Source of the DNA: Cryptomeria japonica
Lineage: Eukaryota; Streptophyta; Pinopsida; Cupressales; Cupressaceae
Length of the DNA: 64,000 nucleotides
Assembly: GCF_030272615.1 (NCBI RefSeq)
Contig: NC_081411.1
Span: 180,442,977-180,506,976, forward strand
Direction: 5' to 3'
Below are positions 20,744 through 33,270 of this stretch, piece by piece. Under the pieces are notes generated by a model, which saw nothing but the letters and a program-made list of their open reading frames with translations, searched no databases and was not told the DNA's origin. Each line of letters starts with the position of its first letter. Positions within the stretch are counted from its first letter, which is position 1. The position numbers were made by a program, and so were the translations under genes.

Positions 20744-21877
20744 TGATGAATACTAAGAGGGGGGGGTGAATTAGTATGCCAAAAAACTTTGCACTTAAAA
20801 ACTTTACAAGACAAACAGTAAAATGGTCAAACAGTTTAGCAGGAAACTTGATTAGCACACATGCAAACCAAATAGCAAATAATGCATTCACCCACAAAAG
20901 AACAAACACCATAACACATGATATTTTGATGTGGAAACCCAAATGGGAAAACCACGGTGAGATGGAACTCACAAATAACTATCTGCAGAATAGGAACCAG
21001 ACCAATTAAGGTCTTACAATGTTCTTTACCAGAATAGATCCTGTTAGGAATCTCAATCTCTGTTAGGAGATAAGTCTGATTAAAGACTACCTTGCTAGAG
21101 GATTTTAGATCCACAGATGTGAACCACCTTGTTAGAGGATTTACAAAAGGCTTTCGGGCCTACCCGATTAAGGGCTACAAACTTGTCAAAGGTGTGAGTA
21201 ATCAACAAGTGTTTGATCTAGCTAATAGCACAAACTACTCGATTAGATCCTTGATAGCTCGTTCCTAATGCATTCCAACATTACTTCAGTCTTCTACACA
21301 TTCATATTCTCTCTAACTCCTCAACCACCTTAAACCCTAGCAACAACATAAACTTTCTCTATATCCACATCAACAACCTAAAACCCTAGACATGATGTCC
21401 TTATAAATTAATCTGATTTCATGTCAGTCCAATAGGATTACATTACAATTTCCTAAGTTCAATGAACCTGGACATACTTGGTAACACGACACAAAAAGCA
21501 TCGTTAAAGTGTCGACATCGTCAAACAATCGGTGGATGCTAACTCATCACAAAATGTTGGTTGGTAACTCATCACAGAGTATTACCGGTTCATGCAAAAT
21601 GCTGGTTGCCGGTTTGACGAAAATGAAGACTGGTAAAAATGTGTTATGCTGCTTTAATCCCTTGTACCGCTTGGGATCTACGAACCACTTGGGGTCAACA
21701 TGCTGCTTCAGACTGGGAAACACATTCTGCAAAACACCAATAGTCTAAAGACTATATTACAACATATCGATTGGAACAAATACCGGTTGTACTCTAACTC
21801 ATACATATAAAGGGGATCTCAATGCAAGTGTGTGTCCATCAATGACAATCACAACATAAACATAAAAAATGCTAACA
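20744..21877 (-). repeat. 5' LTR of NA2
   Basis: 1134 bp, tgatgaatac...gctaaca on +, matching 8174-9298, followed by the CTTTC duplication at 21878-21882. G8 tract near 20759-20766. Confidence 0.85.
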
Positions 21878-21882
21878 CTTTC

Positions 21883-21983
21883 ATTTGAACTCTGGTGAGA
21901 AGACATGTTTGATTGCACAAGTTGATGAGAGTTGGCTATGGCATAAGAGGTTGTGTCATGTGAATTTTGATTGCATTGTAAAG
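21883..21983 (+). pseudogene. C1 fragment: GAG-pre-integrase region
   Basis: Continues the C1 frame after NA2: HLNSGEKTCLIAQVDESWLW, then HKRLCHVNFDCIVK, the zinc-binding HxxxCH-type start of the copia integrase. The same segment in C2 (near 26330) reads almost identically. It ends at the TAAAG duplication and resumes at 29185. Confidence 0.85.
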
Positions 21984-23275
21984 TGTTAGGATAACCGGTA
22001 AACAACTGAGAGGGGGGGGGGGGTGAATCAGTTGTTAACAAATTATAACTTTTAATCCACAATATAACCTTAAACCAATCAAGTACCGGTATAGCACAAA
22101 CAGATGCCGATAGAAATAGATACTGGTAAAAAATACACCTTAAAAATTAACCAGATAATCAATGCAAAGAAACCATACCATATAACACCATGATTTGTAT
22201 GTGGAAAAACCAGAAAGGGAAAAACCACAGTGGGAAGCCTACCCACAGTCAGATGATACTTCTACAAAAATTATGTGTTACAATGAGGGGCCTCCACTTG
22301 TAGGAAGGCACACTGCCTAGAGTGTACTGCTCATAACAAAAGGAGTCTCATTGACTACAGAGAGGCTACAACCTTCTCAAGGTAAATGGACAACAATCCA
22401 ATAGAATGAACTGTTGGAAATAACATCTACTATGCCTGATTACACTCCTGGTTAAGCTCAATGCCGGAGGACTAAATCCTCTTCTGAAACCAATCCAATC
22501 ACTAATGATCGATCAACTCCTATGCTTGAATGATATTATAGTATTCACACATTACATTCCTTGACCATGACCTTTCCAATAAGCATGATACTTTACAAAG
22601 AGTTTCTACCTCTTATTTATACAAACCCTAAGGCCTAAACCAATTAGGTTGGCTACCTAAATAGATTACAATTACATAATTCCTTATTACAATGATATGC
22701 CATGGCGGCTTAAGATCAAAATGATAATAACAAATCCATAAAATATCTTGAATCATCTAGGTAACGTGTAGAATACACACTAGCAAGATACCGGTTCATA
22801 ACCTATATAGGTACCAGACCTATTCTAGGTCCACCATGCCAAAGCAATGTATTCAAGCGATTGAAGCACGATCAACAAACATCTTCAATATTCTGAAATC
22901 CACAAAGAAGCTGCACCAAGACCAATTGTGCACCCTGCTATGATTCCTCAATGAAAGATCTGCTGGTAAAGCCATAAAATAGTGTTGGTAAAGGTTTACC
23001 AGAGTGTATGATAACATCCAATTATCCAGCCAATACGAACTGACCAAAACATGCTTATGGAGCATATAACACATGAAATCCAATATACTTCATTGATCCA
23101 AACATGCCAGAAGTGTCCACTAGATAATCTCTTCTATTGATAACACTAGATCTTATACAGGTAACATGTCTGCCAGTAACCATCTATATCAGTCAGTGTA
23201 ACTCTATCTATCAGTAATAGCTAGTGTTGACATCAATGACAAAACTCAATGCCACACATATCCATAGTGCCAACA
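21984..23275 (-). repeat. 3' LTR of C2
   Basis: 1292 bp, tgttaggata...gccaaca on +, with a G12 tract at about 22012-22023. Contains the complement of the shared LTR block gaaggcacactgcctagagtgtactgctc at 22304-22332. Confidence 0.88.
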
Positions 23276-23641
23276 ATCTCCCCCTTTGGCATTGATGGCA
23301 ACAGTAGATGTGAAAAACATTTAATTACCAAGAAATGCCAAACAAGTCTCCCCCTATGGAAGAAAACCAACAATAAATAGCTCTCCCTTAGTGAATGATA
23401 TCTTTGTAAGGCTTTAAACAAGTCTCTCTCCCCAATGTATATAACTTTTATTTTATTTTCACATCAATATCTCTCCCCCTTTGACATCAATACCAAAAAC
23501 TTTACAAAAATATCAAAGCAATGATACAAACCTTTGAATCTCACAACTGACTACTCCCCCTGAGTAGTAGCACCACTCATTAGTGCTAGAAAGGATAATG
23601 TTCCTGATAATGCATACTAGACTAATGAAAAACTTTAGCAA
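23276..23641 (-). other. C2 purine tract and repeated tracts before the 3' LTR
   Basis: The purine tract complement atctccccctttggc begins at 23276, directly inside the LTR. Additional copies of the motif lie near 23347 (tctccccctatgg), 23474 (tctccccctttgacatcaat) and 23553 (ctactccccctgagtag). C1 has the matching set at 31870-32169. Non-coding. Confidence 0.7.
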
Positions 23642-26600
23642 TCAAGTCTCTGTCGGAGGGGCAGAAACCCCTAACCTGTCTCTCAAGTATTCGAATGATT
23701 CCTTAGACAACGGTTTAGTGAATATGTCTGCAATCTATTCTTTAGTGTTCACATAAACCAATTTGACTTCCTTTGCTTCTACCTTGTCCTTCAAAAAGTT
23801 ATACTTTATTGAAATATGCTTAGTCTTATAGTGAAATACCAAATTCTTGGGTATGTCAATAGTTGCAGAGTTATCACAGTAGATAACTACCGGTTCACTA
23901 CAATTTACCCTGATATCCTTAAACATTTGCTTCATCCACAAAACTTGAGTGCAATTAGTTACTGCTGCAACATACTTAGCTTCTACAGTAGATAAATAAA
24001 TGCATGAGTATTTTTTTCTTATCCATGAAACCAGTTTCTTTCCAAGAAAGAAAGCTCCACCAGAAGTTCTCTTCCTGTCATTAGTATCACCAGCCCAATC
24101 TGAGTGAGTATATGTACATAAAGTGAAATCATCATCTCTGGAATACCATAAACCATATTCTGTTGTTCCTTGCAAATAACAGAATATCCTCTTTGCTACA
24201 CATTCATAATTTTCTTTAGGATTACTTTGATATCTTGAAGCAATACTTACTGCATTCATAATATCAGGTCTAGTCTGAGTTAGATATGACATACCACCAA
24301 TCATAGATTTATACCTTGTCGGATTTATTGGTGAGGAAGTATCCTTGATAGATAATTTCTCACTTGTATCCATAGGAGTACTTACCGGTTTGGAATTCTC
24401 CATACCAAAAATTTTCAACAATTCCCTCAGATACTTAGTTTGACAGATAAATATGCCTTTGTCAGTTTGAGTAATCTACAAACCTAAGAAAAAAATCATC
24501 TCACCAATCATTGACATTTCAAATTCATTTTTCATGTTGTTAGGAAATTCCATGCACAATTTATCTTCTCCTCCAAAAATGATATCATCAACAAAAACTT
24601 CAATAATAAGAAGATCATTATCAGTGATCTTATAATATAGATTACTATCAGCACTGCCTTTAGTAAAACCAAGCTTCAAAAGATATTTATCCAACCTTGT
24701 ATACCAAGCTCTAGGAGCCCGTTTCAAACCATATAAAGCTTTCTTCAGTCTCCAAACCATGTCTTTGTCATCTGTTAGTGTAAATCCATCAGGTTGCTCA
24801 ATGTAAACTTCTTGCTCAAGCTCACCATTCAAAAATGCACATTTGACATCCGTTTGATAAACCTTATAGTTTTTATAAGTTGCATAGGCAAGAAATAGTC
24901 TAACAACTTCAATTCTAGCTACAGGTGCAAATGTCTCACCATAATCTATTCCTTCCATTTGAGAATATCCTTTACAAACAAATCTAGCTTTGTTCCTTAT
25001 AAATTGACCATCCTCATTTAGTTTATTTCTAAAAACCCATTTATTTCCAATAACTTTCTTATTTTTAGGCTAAGAAACTAAAGACCAAGTTTCATTCTTC
25101 TCTATTTGATCTAATTCATCTTCCATAGCTTTTAACAAATGTTTATCCTTACAAGCTTCAATAACAGTTGTCGGTTCAACTTGAGAAATAAGAAATACCT
25201 CTTCATTTTCCAATTTTCTTCTTCTCATTACTCCCTTGTTCCTTTCTCCAATAATTTGATCTTCAGAATGATTTAATCTTACATACCTTGGAGTCTTTTG
25301 AACTTCAGGTTCACCACTTTGATCATTAGTCACAGTTGAATGTTCAGACTATGTTGGTGTAACTATTTCAGCTTCTTGTATCGGTTGAGGCATTGCTGGT
25401 TTAGTTATGATCATTTCCATTGTTGGTTTCCTTTCATATGATATAGAATTATTTCTATACTGTTCATCCACTTTCACATTAGCACTTTCCACAATTTTCT
25501 ACAATCTTTTGTTATAACATCTATATGCTTTTCTATGAATTGAATAACCAAGAAATATCCCTTCATCACATCTAGGATCAAACTTTTCAATTAAATCATC
25601 TCTTTTGATATAGCATTTACTTCTAAATTTTTTGAGATTCTTAACAATAGGTGTATATCCAAACCATAGTTCATAAGGGGTCTTATCGATTTCACCTTTG
25701 ATGTGAACTCTGTTGAATGTGTAGACTGCTATACTCACTACTTCTCTCCAGTAGATATGAGGCAATTTGGCTTCCATCATCATAGATCTAGCTGCATCTA
25801 AAATAGTTATGTTCTTTCTTTCAGGTACTCCATTTTTCTAAGGAGTCCTAGGTGCAGATAGTTGTTTCCCGATTCCATTTATCTCACAATAACTGTTAAA
25901 TTCATGAGAAGTGAACTCACTGACATGATCTGATCTTAGACATTTGATTCTCAATCTAGTTTCTATTTCAACCGTCACTTTAAAGATATTTAATTTATGA
26001 AAAGCTTCAGACTTCTCCCTCAAAAAAGTCACCCACATCATTCTAGATTAGTCATCAATAATCAACATGAAATACTTATCACCTTAAAAGATTCTAGTCC
26101 TTGCTAGACCACATAAGTATGTATGAATCAAATCAATTACATTATTAGATTTATCATGTATGCTTTTAAAATAACTTCTGACTTGCTTACCCAATTGACA
26201 TTCCTTACATACTGGATTATGAGGCTTCATAATCTTAGGTATATCTTTGTCTGCCTTAGTTGATCTGATCTTAACAATACAATCAAAATTGACATGACAC
26301 AACCTCTTATGCCAAAGCCAACTCTCATCAATATGATCAATAAAACATGTCCTATTACCAGTGTTCAAGTGAAATATGTTACTTCCTATTTGAATACCGG
26401 TTGCAATCTCCAAACTAGTTTTGTTAATGATTTTGCATTTTTTATCCTTAAATTGAAGTTGAAAACCCTTATCAACTAATTGACCAACACTCAAAAGATT
26501 ATCCCTTAAACCTTCTACATAATAGACATTATCAGTGTTATGCTTGCCATCCAAAGAAATAATACCTCTACCTTTGATCATACATGCCTTGTCATCTCCA

Positions 26601-26782
26601 AATCTGACTTGACCACCATTGTATTCTTGCAGGGACATAAATTTCCTTTTATCTTTAGTCATATGATGTGAGCATCCACTATCAATTACCCATTCATCCT
26701 TATCTTTGACTTTTGCTGCCGGGGCCTTCTCTTCATTTTTGATAGTCGGTTCTGGTTCATCTTCCTTCAAAGCATAGAACAC
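23642..26782 (-). pseudogene. C2 pol: protease, integrase, RT, RNase H
   Basis: From 26782 downward: protease WVIDSGCSHHMTKDK (intact D-S-G), GAG-pre-integrase WLWHKRLCHVNF, and a CKECQLGKQVRSYF zinc end. The integrase core is split at 26084-26041 and continues to 25499. A linker of about 25500-25070 follows. The RT (24958-24476) has AFLNGELEQEVYIEQPDGF, LKKALYGLKRAPRAW and FVDDIIFGG. RNase H (24421-23735) holds AKYVAAVTNCTQ and YCDNSATID. The end is ADIFTKPLSKESFEYL with the stop at 23644-23642. Stops interrupt near 26083, 25852, 25349, 25070, 24476 and 23735. Order and wording match the SIRE lineage. Confidence 0.88.
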
Positions 26783-26799
26783 CCATTCCTTTCCATTTC

Positions 26800-27846
26800 T
26801 AGATCCACTAGCTCAATCTTCTGCCAGTTCATCTCTAGAGTCATCAGTTACTCCTTCCTCATCTGCTATGTAGCAATGTTTTGCTTTTTGAATCTATATC
26901 TATTTGAATTAGGCTTAAATGTTTTCTTAACTTGTTCCTCAAACCTTGCATTCCTTTCAAGAAATCTAGATGCAAAATGACCAATCTTATTACATGCAAA
27001 ACATTTAAAAGGTTCTTTTCCTTCATACTTACTTCCAGTTGGACCTTTAGGTACTCTTCTAGCAAATAAGGCTTCAAGTTGTTCAAGCTCTTCATCTTCT
27101 TTCCTCATGTCTTCCAATTATTTTTCATATAGGGCTCTCCAATCAATTTTGTCGATAGATCTTGATGATGATGCATGAAAAACAGGTTCAGATTTTACAA
27201 CTCCAGAAGATCAAAATTCTTCAAGCTCAAAAGCAAATAATTTCTCAATCAGAATGTCTCTGTTGATTGAAGTGTTTGCCTTTGTTCTTAACTCATTAAT
27301 TGCTATTGCCTTCATCTTGTAAGCCGGTGGAAGGGCTCTCAAGAATTTGGAAACCATTTCATCTTCACATAGAAAACCTCCACAACATTGAATTCCCATA
27401 ACAGCCTCATTTACTCTTTCCATAAATACAACAATTCTTTCATTTTCTTCGATTTTCAAGTTTTCATACTTTACCTGGTAACTATCAAGTTTAGCAATTT
27501 TGACAGTAGGGTCAACTTCAATTTGTCAGTCAAATTTATCCCATATAAACTTAGCTGATGATTTGTCAGTCAATCCCATGATCTGTTGATTAGTAAGTGC
27601 ATAGAAGAAGGCTTCTCTAACTCTGCAATCATTTTCAATATTCTTGTCTAGGTCCGCAGAAGCAAGATTGTTGGATGCCAGATCATAAGGTGTGTATCCT
27701 TTTTCAGTGATCTACCAAATATCCTTTCCAAGACATCTAAGATGAGTCTCCATTGAAATTTTCCACATCCCATAATTTGTTCCATCAAGATTAGGGATTT
27801 CTCTTCTGAATATAGCTGTTGGTGGATTAGAAGTGTTAGCTGCCAT
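26800..27846 (-). pseudogene. C2 gag
   Basis: ATG at 27846-27844 (MAANTSNPPTA), about 50 bp after the primer site. It contains the copia gag signatures YGMWKISMETHL, an AFFYALTNQQIMGL helix, IWDKFD, VKYENLKIEENERIVVFMER and FLRALPPAYKMKAIAINEL. The zinc knuckle CFACNKIGHFASRF (about 27003-26960) has lost its last Cys. Stops occur near 27713, 27525, 27210 and 27118. This gives the full gag that C1 lacks. Confidence 0.85.
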
Positions 27847-27897
27847 AGGATCTACCTCAACCTCAAGCGGTTAAGCTTCTGCAAAAGAGAACCAAAT

Positions 27898-27908
27898 CTC
27901 TGATACCA
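27898..27908 (-). other. Primer-binding site of C2
   Basis: ctctgatacca on + (TGGTATCAGAG on -), two bases from the 5' LTR. Confidence 0.85.
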
Positions 27909-27910
27909 AT

Positions 27911-29184
27911 TGTTAAGATAATTGGTGAAAAACTGACAAGGGGGGGGTGTGAATCAGTTGTTAACAAATTATAACTTTTAATCCACAATATAACCTTAAA
28001 CCAATCAAGTACCAGTAAAGCACAAACAAATGCCGGTAGAAACAAATACAGGTAAACAATACAACTTAACAATTGACCAAATAATCAATGCAAAGAAACC
28101 ATACAATATAACACCATTATTTATATGTGGAAAACCCAGAAAGGGAAAAAACATGGTGGGAAGCCTACCCACAGTCAGATGATACTTCTGTAGAAAATGT
28201 GTTACAATGAGGGGTTTGCACTTGTAGGAAGGCACACTGCCTAGAGCGTACTGCTCATAACAAAAGGAGTCTCACTGACTATAGAGAGGATACAACCTTC
28301 TCAAGATAAATGGACAACAATCTAATAGAATGAACTTCTAGAAATAACATCTACTATGCCTGATTACAGTCTCGGTTAAGCTCAATGCCAGAGGACTAAA
28401 TCCTCTTTTGAAACCAATCTGATCACCAATGATCGATTAAGTCCTCTACCTGAATGATACTACAATATTCGCACATTGCATTCCTTGACCATGACCTTTC
28501 CAATAACCATGATACTTTACAAAGAGTTTCTACCTCCTATTTATACAAACCCTAAGGCCTAAACCAATTAGGTTGGCTACCTGAAGATATTACAATTACA
28601 TAATTCCTTATTACAATGATATACTATGTCAGATTAAGATTAAAACAATAATAAAAATCCATAAAAAATTTCAAATCATCCAGGTAATGTGTAGAATATA
28701 TGCTAGCAAGATACTGATCCATAACCTAGATAGGTACCAGACCTATTCTGGGTCCACCACGCCAAAGAAATGTTTTCAAGCGATTGAAGCATGATCAACG
28801 AACATCTTCAATATCCTAAAATCCACGAAGAAGTTGCACCTACACCAATTGTGCATCCTGTCATGATTCCTCAATGAAAGCTTTATCTATAAAGCCATAA
28901 ACTAGTGCTAGTAAGGGTTTACTAGAGTGTATGATAACATCCAATTACCAAGCCAATACCAACTAACCAAAACATGATTATGGAGCATATAACACATGAA
29001 ATCCAATATACTTCACTGATCCAAACGTGCTGGAAGTGTCTAACAAATAATCTCTTCTGCAAGTAACAATAGATCTTATACCAATAACCATCTATATCAG
29101 CTAGTGTAACTCTGTCTACTGGTAACAACTAGTGTTGACATTAATGACAAAACATCAATGCCACACATATCCATAGTGCCAATA
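27911..29184 (-). repeat. 5' LTR of C2
   Basis: 1274 bp, matching 21984-23275; G8 tract near 27940. The terminal CA has mutated to TA. Followed by the TAAAG duplication at 29185-29189. Confidence 0.87.
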
Positions 29185-31803
29185 TAAAGACTAGTTCAAC
29201 TAAGGCTGTTAGAGATATACCTAAGATTGTGAAGCCCTATAATCCAATATGTAAGGAATACCAAATGGGAAAGAAAGTCAAAACTTATTTTAAGAGTATA
29301 CAAGACAAATATAATGATGTTGTTGATCTTATTCATATTGATTTGTGTGGTCCTGCTACAATAAAGAGTTTTAAGGGTGATAGATATTTCATGCTAATCA
29401 TTGAAGATTATTCTAGAATGATGTGGGTTACTTTTCTAAGGGAGAAATTTGGAACTTTTGAAAAGTTTAAGATCTTTAAAGATAAAGTTGAAACAAAGAT
29501 AGGGTTGAATATTAAATTATTAAGGTCAGATTAGGGTGGTGAATTTAATAGTTATTGTGAGAAGTATGGGATAAGGAGACAATTGTCTGCACCTTGGACA
29601 CCTCAATAGAATTGTGTTGTGGAAAGAAAGAACACAACTATCTTGGATGCAGCCAAAACTATGATGATAGAAGCTAATATGCCTCATATCTATTGGAGAG
29701 AAGTTATGAGTACAATGATATACACATTTAATAGAGTTCATATCAAAGGAGACATCGGTAAGACACCTTATGAGTTATGGTTTGGTCATACACCTACAGT
29801 TAAGTATTTTAGAATCTTTGGTAGTAAATGTTATATCAAAAGAGATGATTCCATTCGAAAGTTTGATCCTAGATGTGATGAAGGGATATTTCTTGGTTAT
29901 TCTAATGAAAAAAAAGCATATAGATGTTAAAACAAAATATTGCAAAAAATTGTGGAGAGTGCAAATGTCAAGGTGGATGAGTTGTACAAAGGTCAAATCA
30001 GAACTTATGAGAGAGAACCAGAAGTTGAGATGATCATAACTAAACCGGTAGCACTTGTACCAAAACAAAATATTGAACTAGTTACCTTGTCAATATCAAA
30101 AAATTCAACAGTAACTGAAGATCAGAGTAGAGAAACAGAAACTCAGAAGACTCCTAGGTATGTAAGGTTAAAACATTCAGAAGATTAGATCATTGGAGAT
30201 AAGAACAAAGGAGTAATGAAAATAAGAAGGTTGGCAACTTATGAGGTATGTTTAATTTCTCAAGTTGAACTAGCATCACTTATTGAAGCTTGTAAAGATG
30301 AATGTTGGATGAGAGCTATGGAAGATGAATTAGATCAGATTGAAAAGAACAACACATGGACTTTAGTTCCTCAACCTAAAAATAAGAATGTTATTGGAAC
30401 TAAATGGGTTTTTAGGAATAAAATGAATGAGGATGGACAGGTTGTGAGGAATAAGGCTAGATTGGTATGTAAAGGATATTCTCAGAAGGAAGGAATTGAT
30501 TATGATGAGACTTTTGCTCTGGTAGCTAGGATTGAAAATGTGAGATTATTTCTTGCTTATGCTGCCCATAAGAAATACAAGGTTTATTAGATGGATGTTA
30601 AGTGTGCATTTTTGAATGGAGATATTAAAGAGGAAGTTTACATTAAGCAACCTGATGTATTTTCACTTTCAGATAACAAAACCATGGTTTGGAGGTTAAG
30701 GAAAGCTTTACAAGGATTGAAACAAGCCCCTAGAGCTTGGTATGCTAGATTGGAAAAATATCTTTTGAATCTTGGTTTCACTAAAGGCAATGCTAACAAT
30801 AAATTATATTATAATATTATTGATGATGACATATTGATTGTTGAAGTCTTTGTTGATGATATCATTTTTGGAGGTGAGGATAAGTTATGTATGGAATTTT
30901 CTGAAAAATATGAAGAATGAATTTGAGATGTCTATGATTGGGGAAATGAAATTTTTCTTAGGTTTGTAGATTACTCAGAATGATAAAGGTATTTTCATTT
31001 GTCAAACTAAGTATGCTAGAGAGTTGTTGAAGAAATTTGGTATGGAAAATTCCAAACTGGTTGGTACCCCTATGGTTACAATTGAGAAATTGACAAAGAA
31101 TGATGCATTGACTCTGATAAATCCTACAAGGTACAAATATATGATTGGTGGTTTGTTATGTCTGACTCAGACTAGACCAGATATAATGAATGCATTTTGT
31201 ATTGTATCAAGACATCAGAGTGATCCTAGAGATAATCATGAGAGTGTCATGAAAAGGATTTTTAGTTATTTGCAAGGAACAACTGAGTATGGTTTGTGGT
31301 ATCCTAAAAATGATGATTTTACACTATGTGCATATACAGATGCTAACTGGACTAGAGATGTTGATGATCGGAAGAACACATTCAATGGAGCTTTATTTCT
31401 TGGAAATAAACTTGTTTCTTGGATCAATAAGAAACAATCATGTACTTATTTATCTACTATTGAAGCTGAGTGTGTTGCTGCTACTACTTACTATACACAA
31501 GTTCTATGGATGAAGCAAATGTTGAAGGATATAAGGGTATATTGCAATAAAACGGTAGTTATTCACTGTGATAACTCTGCTGCTATTGAAATATCAAAGA
31601 ATATGGTATTTCATTCTAAGACTAAGAACAATTCTATCAAGTATAATTTTCAGAAGGATAAGGTGGAAGCAAATGAAGTCATAATAGTTTATGTGAACAC
31701 TAAAGAACAGATTGCAGATATTTTCACTAAACCTTTTCCTAAGGAATCATTTGATTACTTTAGAGATAGATTGGGAGTTTCTAACCCTCCGGTAGAGACT
31801 TGA
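29185..31803 (+). pseudogene. C1 pol: integrase, RT, RNase H
   Basis: Continuation of C1. The zinc end CKEYQMGKKV (one Cys lost) leads into the integrase core with DLIHIDLCGPA, LLRSD and VVERKNTT. The second catalytic motif is broken by a TAG directly after RSD. A second TAG lies in the PQ.NCVVERK motif near 29608. The RT (about 30300-30920) has [51 protein letters not shown] and FVDDIIFGG. After a frameshift near 30910 come EFEMSMIGEM, IGGLLCLTQTRPDIMNA and RNase H (YLSTIEAECVAATT, HCDNSAAIEISKN). It closes ADIFTKPFPKESFDYF...VET with the stop at 31801-31803. Further stops lie near 29928, 30186 and 30588. Confidence 0.88.
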
Positions 31804-32169
31804 GTGATGTTGTCTGGCATCAATCCAACATGCATTATCATAACTATCATTTATTTCGGATTGATGTGTTGGTGCTACTACTCAGGGGGAGTAGTCAGCT
31901 ATGTGGTTTAGAGGTTTTATGACTTTTATTTGATGTTTATGTCAGATTTTTGGCATTGATGTCAAAGGGAGAGAGATATATATGTGAAAAACAAAGCTTA
32001 ACAGGGATATCATTCACATGGGGAGTTTGGTCTGTTGGTTCAAAATTTCATTGTCATATCATTTTGGGGAGATTCTTGGATGTCTTCCTTTGGGGAGGCT
32101 TGTTTGGCACTTCTTGGCACTTGGATTTTCTTCACATCTAGTGTTGCCATCAATGCTAAAGGGGGATAT
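31804..32169 (+). other. C1 region between pol and 3' LTR with repeated purine tracts
   Basis: No protein seen. It carries tactcagggggagtag (31875-31890), ttgatgtcaaagggagagag (31954-31973) and the functional tract aaagggggatat (32158-32169) directly before the LTR. Multiplied polypurine tracts before the 3' LTR are described for plant Sireviruses. Confidence 0.65.
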
Positions 32170-33270
32170 TGTTATAAATTTTGAGGAATTGATTATGTGT
32201 TGCATTGATATTTGTCATTGATGTCAACACTAGCTGTTTTGTTGTCTACCAACTTCTGGTAGAGTGGTTGGATTATCATGTTGATCTGGATATTTGTCTT
32301 TGATTTTGGTCTGACTATTGGAATTGGTTTGGATTGGTTATTCATGTGTTCTTGATATGTATCACATTCAGTTGGTTTGGGATTTGGTGATCTGAATGCT
32401 ATCATATGTTCTAGTAAGCCTTTTGGTTACCAATATGGGTTTTATCAACATAGATTTGATAGAGATATTTTGATGAATCTGATAAGTGGTGTTGGTGTGG
32501 CTTCTAGAAGGTTATCAGGATGCTGATGGTTATCTAGTTTTTGTTCCAATTGATCATGGTGTTTCATTTGGCTTATGGCGACCTATTTTGGGTCCGATGG
32601 TTATTCTAATAGGTTATGGATCGGTTTGTGTAACATGTTATTTGATGCTCTCGATGCATCATCGGTTGGATTTATTGTTTGGTTTAAGTTGTTTCGGTCT
32701 TAGGCCGACTTGTTTTATCATTGGTTTGCAAGATTATGTAACAGATTTATTGTATTATCTTTTAGGTGGCTGACCTAATTGTTTAGGTCTCAGGTTGGTA
32801 TAAATATGATGTAATATCTCTTTGTAGATTGTGTGGTAGGTCAAGGTTAAGGGATTATTTATGTGTGAATAAATTTGTAATCATATGCAGAGGTTTTGGT
32901 CGATCATAGGTGATCAAATTGGATTTGTTTATGAGTTTTAAGACCTCAAATATTGAGCATAACCAGAACTATACTCAGGCATAGGAGATGCTATTCTTGG
33001 AGTTCATTCATATTTCTTGATTGTAGTCTGGATTTATTTTGTAGTTAGTGAGGCTCCTTTTGTGATGAGCAGTACGCTCTAGGCTGTTGGCCTTCTTGCA
33101 TGTGTAGGCCTCTTTGATTGTAATCACATACTTCCTGCAAAAGTATTATCTAATTGTGGGAAGGCTTCCCACCATGGTTTTTCCCTTTACCAGATTTTCC
33201 ACATACAAATCATAGTGTTATATGTTATGGTGTTGGTATTTGCATGAAGATTACATTAATGATATGTTAT
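32170..33270 (+). repeat. 3' LTR of C1, truncated
   Basis: Starts TGTTATAAATT after the purine tract and follows the C2 LTR through ttgtcattgatgtcaacactagct, the gagcagtacgctctaggc block (33065-33111) and gttttccacatacaaatcat near 33190. Similarity to C2 fades at about 33230-33270, before the poly-C tract and terminal CCTAACA, so the LTR end is missing. It is followed by another LTR fragment. Confidence 0.75.

Larger units (their letters stand above)
8174..21877 (-). mobile_element. Pol-less LTR retrotransposon NA2 (13.7 kb with insert)
   Basis: Complete element with LTRs 8174-9298 and 20744-21877 flanked by CTTTC duplications. It has a primer site next to the right (5') LTR and a purine tract next to the left (3') LTR, so it is transcribed right to left. 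Inside are ORF1 (20693-19416) and ORF2 (18963-18234, resuming 12221-9596), interrupted by a Tork-like copia. About 450 bp separate ORF1 from ORF2. No protease, integrase, RT or RNase H motif belonging to this element is present anywhere. Without the copia the element is about 7.7 kb. Confidence 0.8.
21984..29184 (-). mobile_element. Ty1/copia element C2 (Sirevirus-like, 7.2 kb)
   Basis: LTRs 21984-23275 and 27911-29184, TAAAG duplications, primer site, gag-pol and purine tract all on -. Its proteins are so close to those of C1, into which it inserted, that both belong to one family. The right LTR ends CCAATA where CCAACA is expected. Gag-pol is broken by many stops. Confidence 0.88.
7438..33270 (+). 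mobile_element. Ty1/copia element C1 (Sirevirus-like), split by NA2 and C2
   Basis: Three co-linear blocks of one copia: gag zinc knuckle and protease (7439-8172), a GAG-pre-integrase scrap (21883-21983), and integrase-RT-RNase H (29185-31803), followed by purine tract and a 3' LTR truncated at about 33270. Joins are exact: NA2 sits between CTTTC duplications (8169-8173 and 21878-21882), and C2 between TAAAG duplications (21979-21983 and 29185-29189). The 5' LTR, primer site and first part of gag are missing because NA1 interrupts gag at 7438. The RT wording ([19 protein letters not shown]) is closest to the SIRE lineage. Confidence 0.8.

Noticed and set aside
20640..21114. Open frames on both strands in the NA2 LTR region
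   Set aside because: They fall in LTR sequence that is repeated without the frame being conserved at 8174-9298.
31804..32169. Envelope-like gene after pol in C1 (some Sireviruses have one)
   Set aside because: The stretch is only 366 bp with no long frame, signal peptide or transmembrane segment.
32486..32773. 95-codon + frame inside the C1 3' LTR
   Set aside because: No counterpart is kept in the C2 LTRs, and composition looks like chance in T/G-rich LTR.
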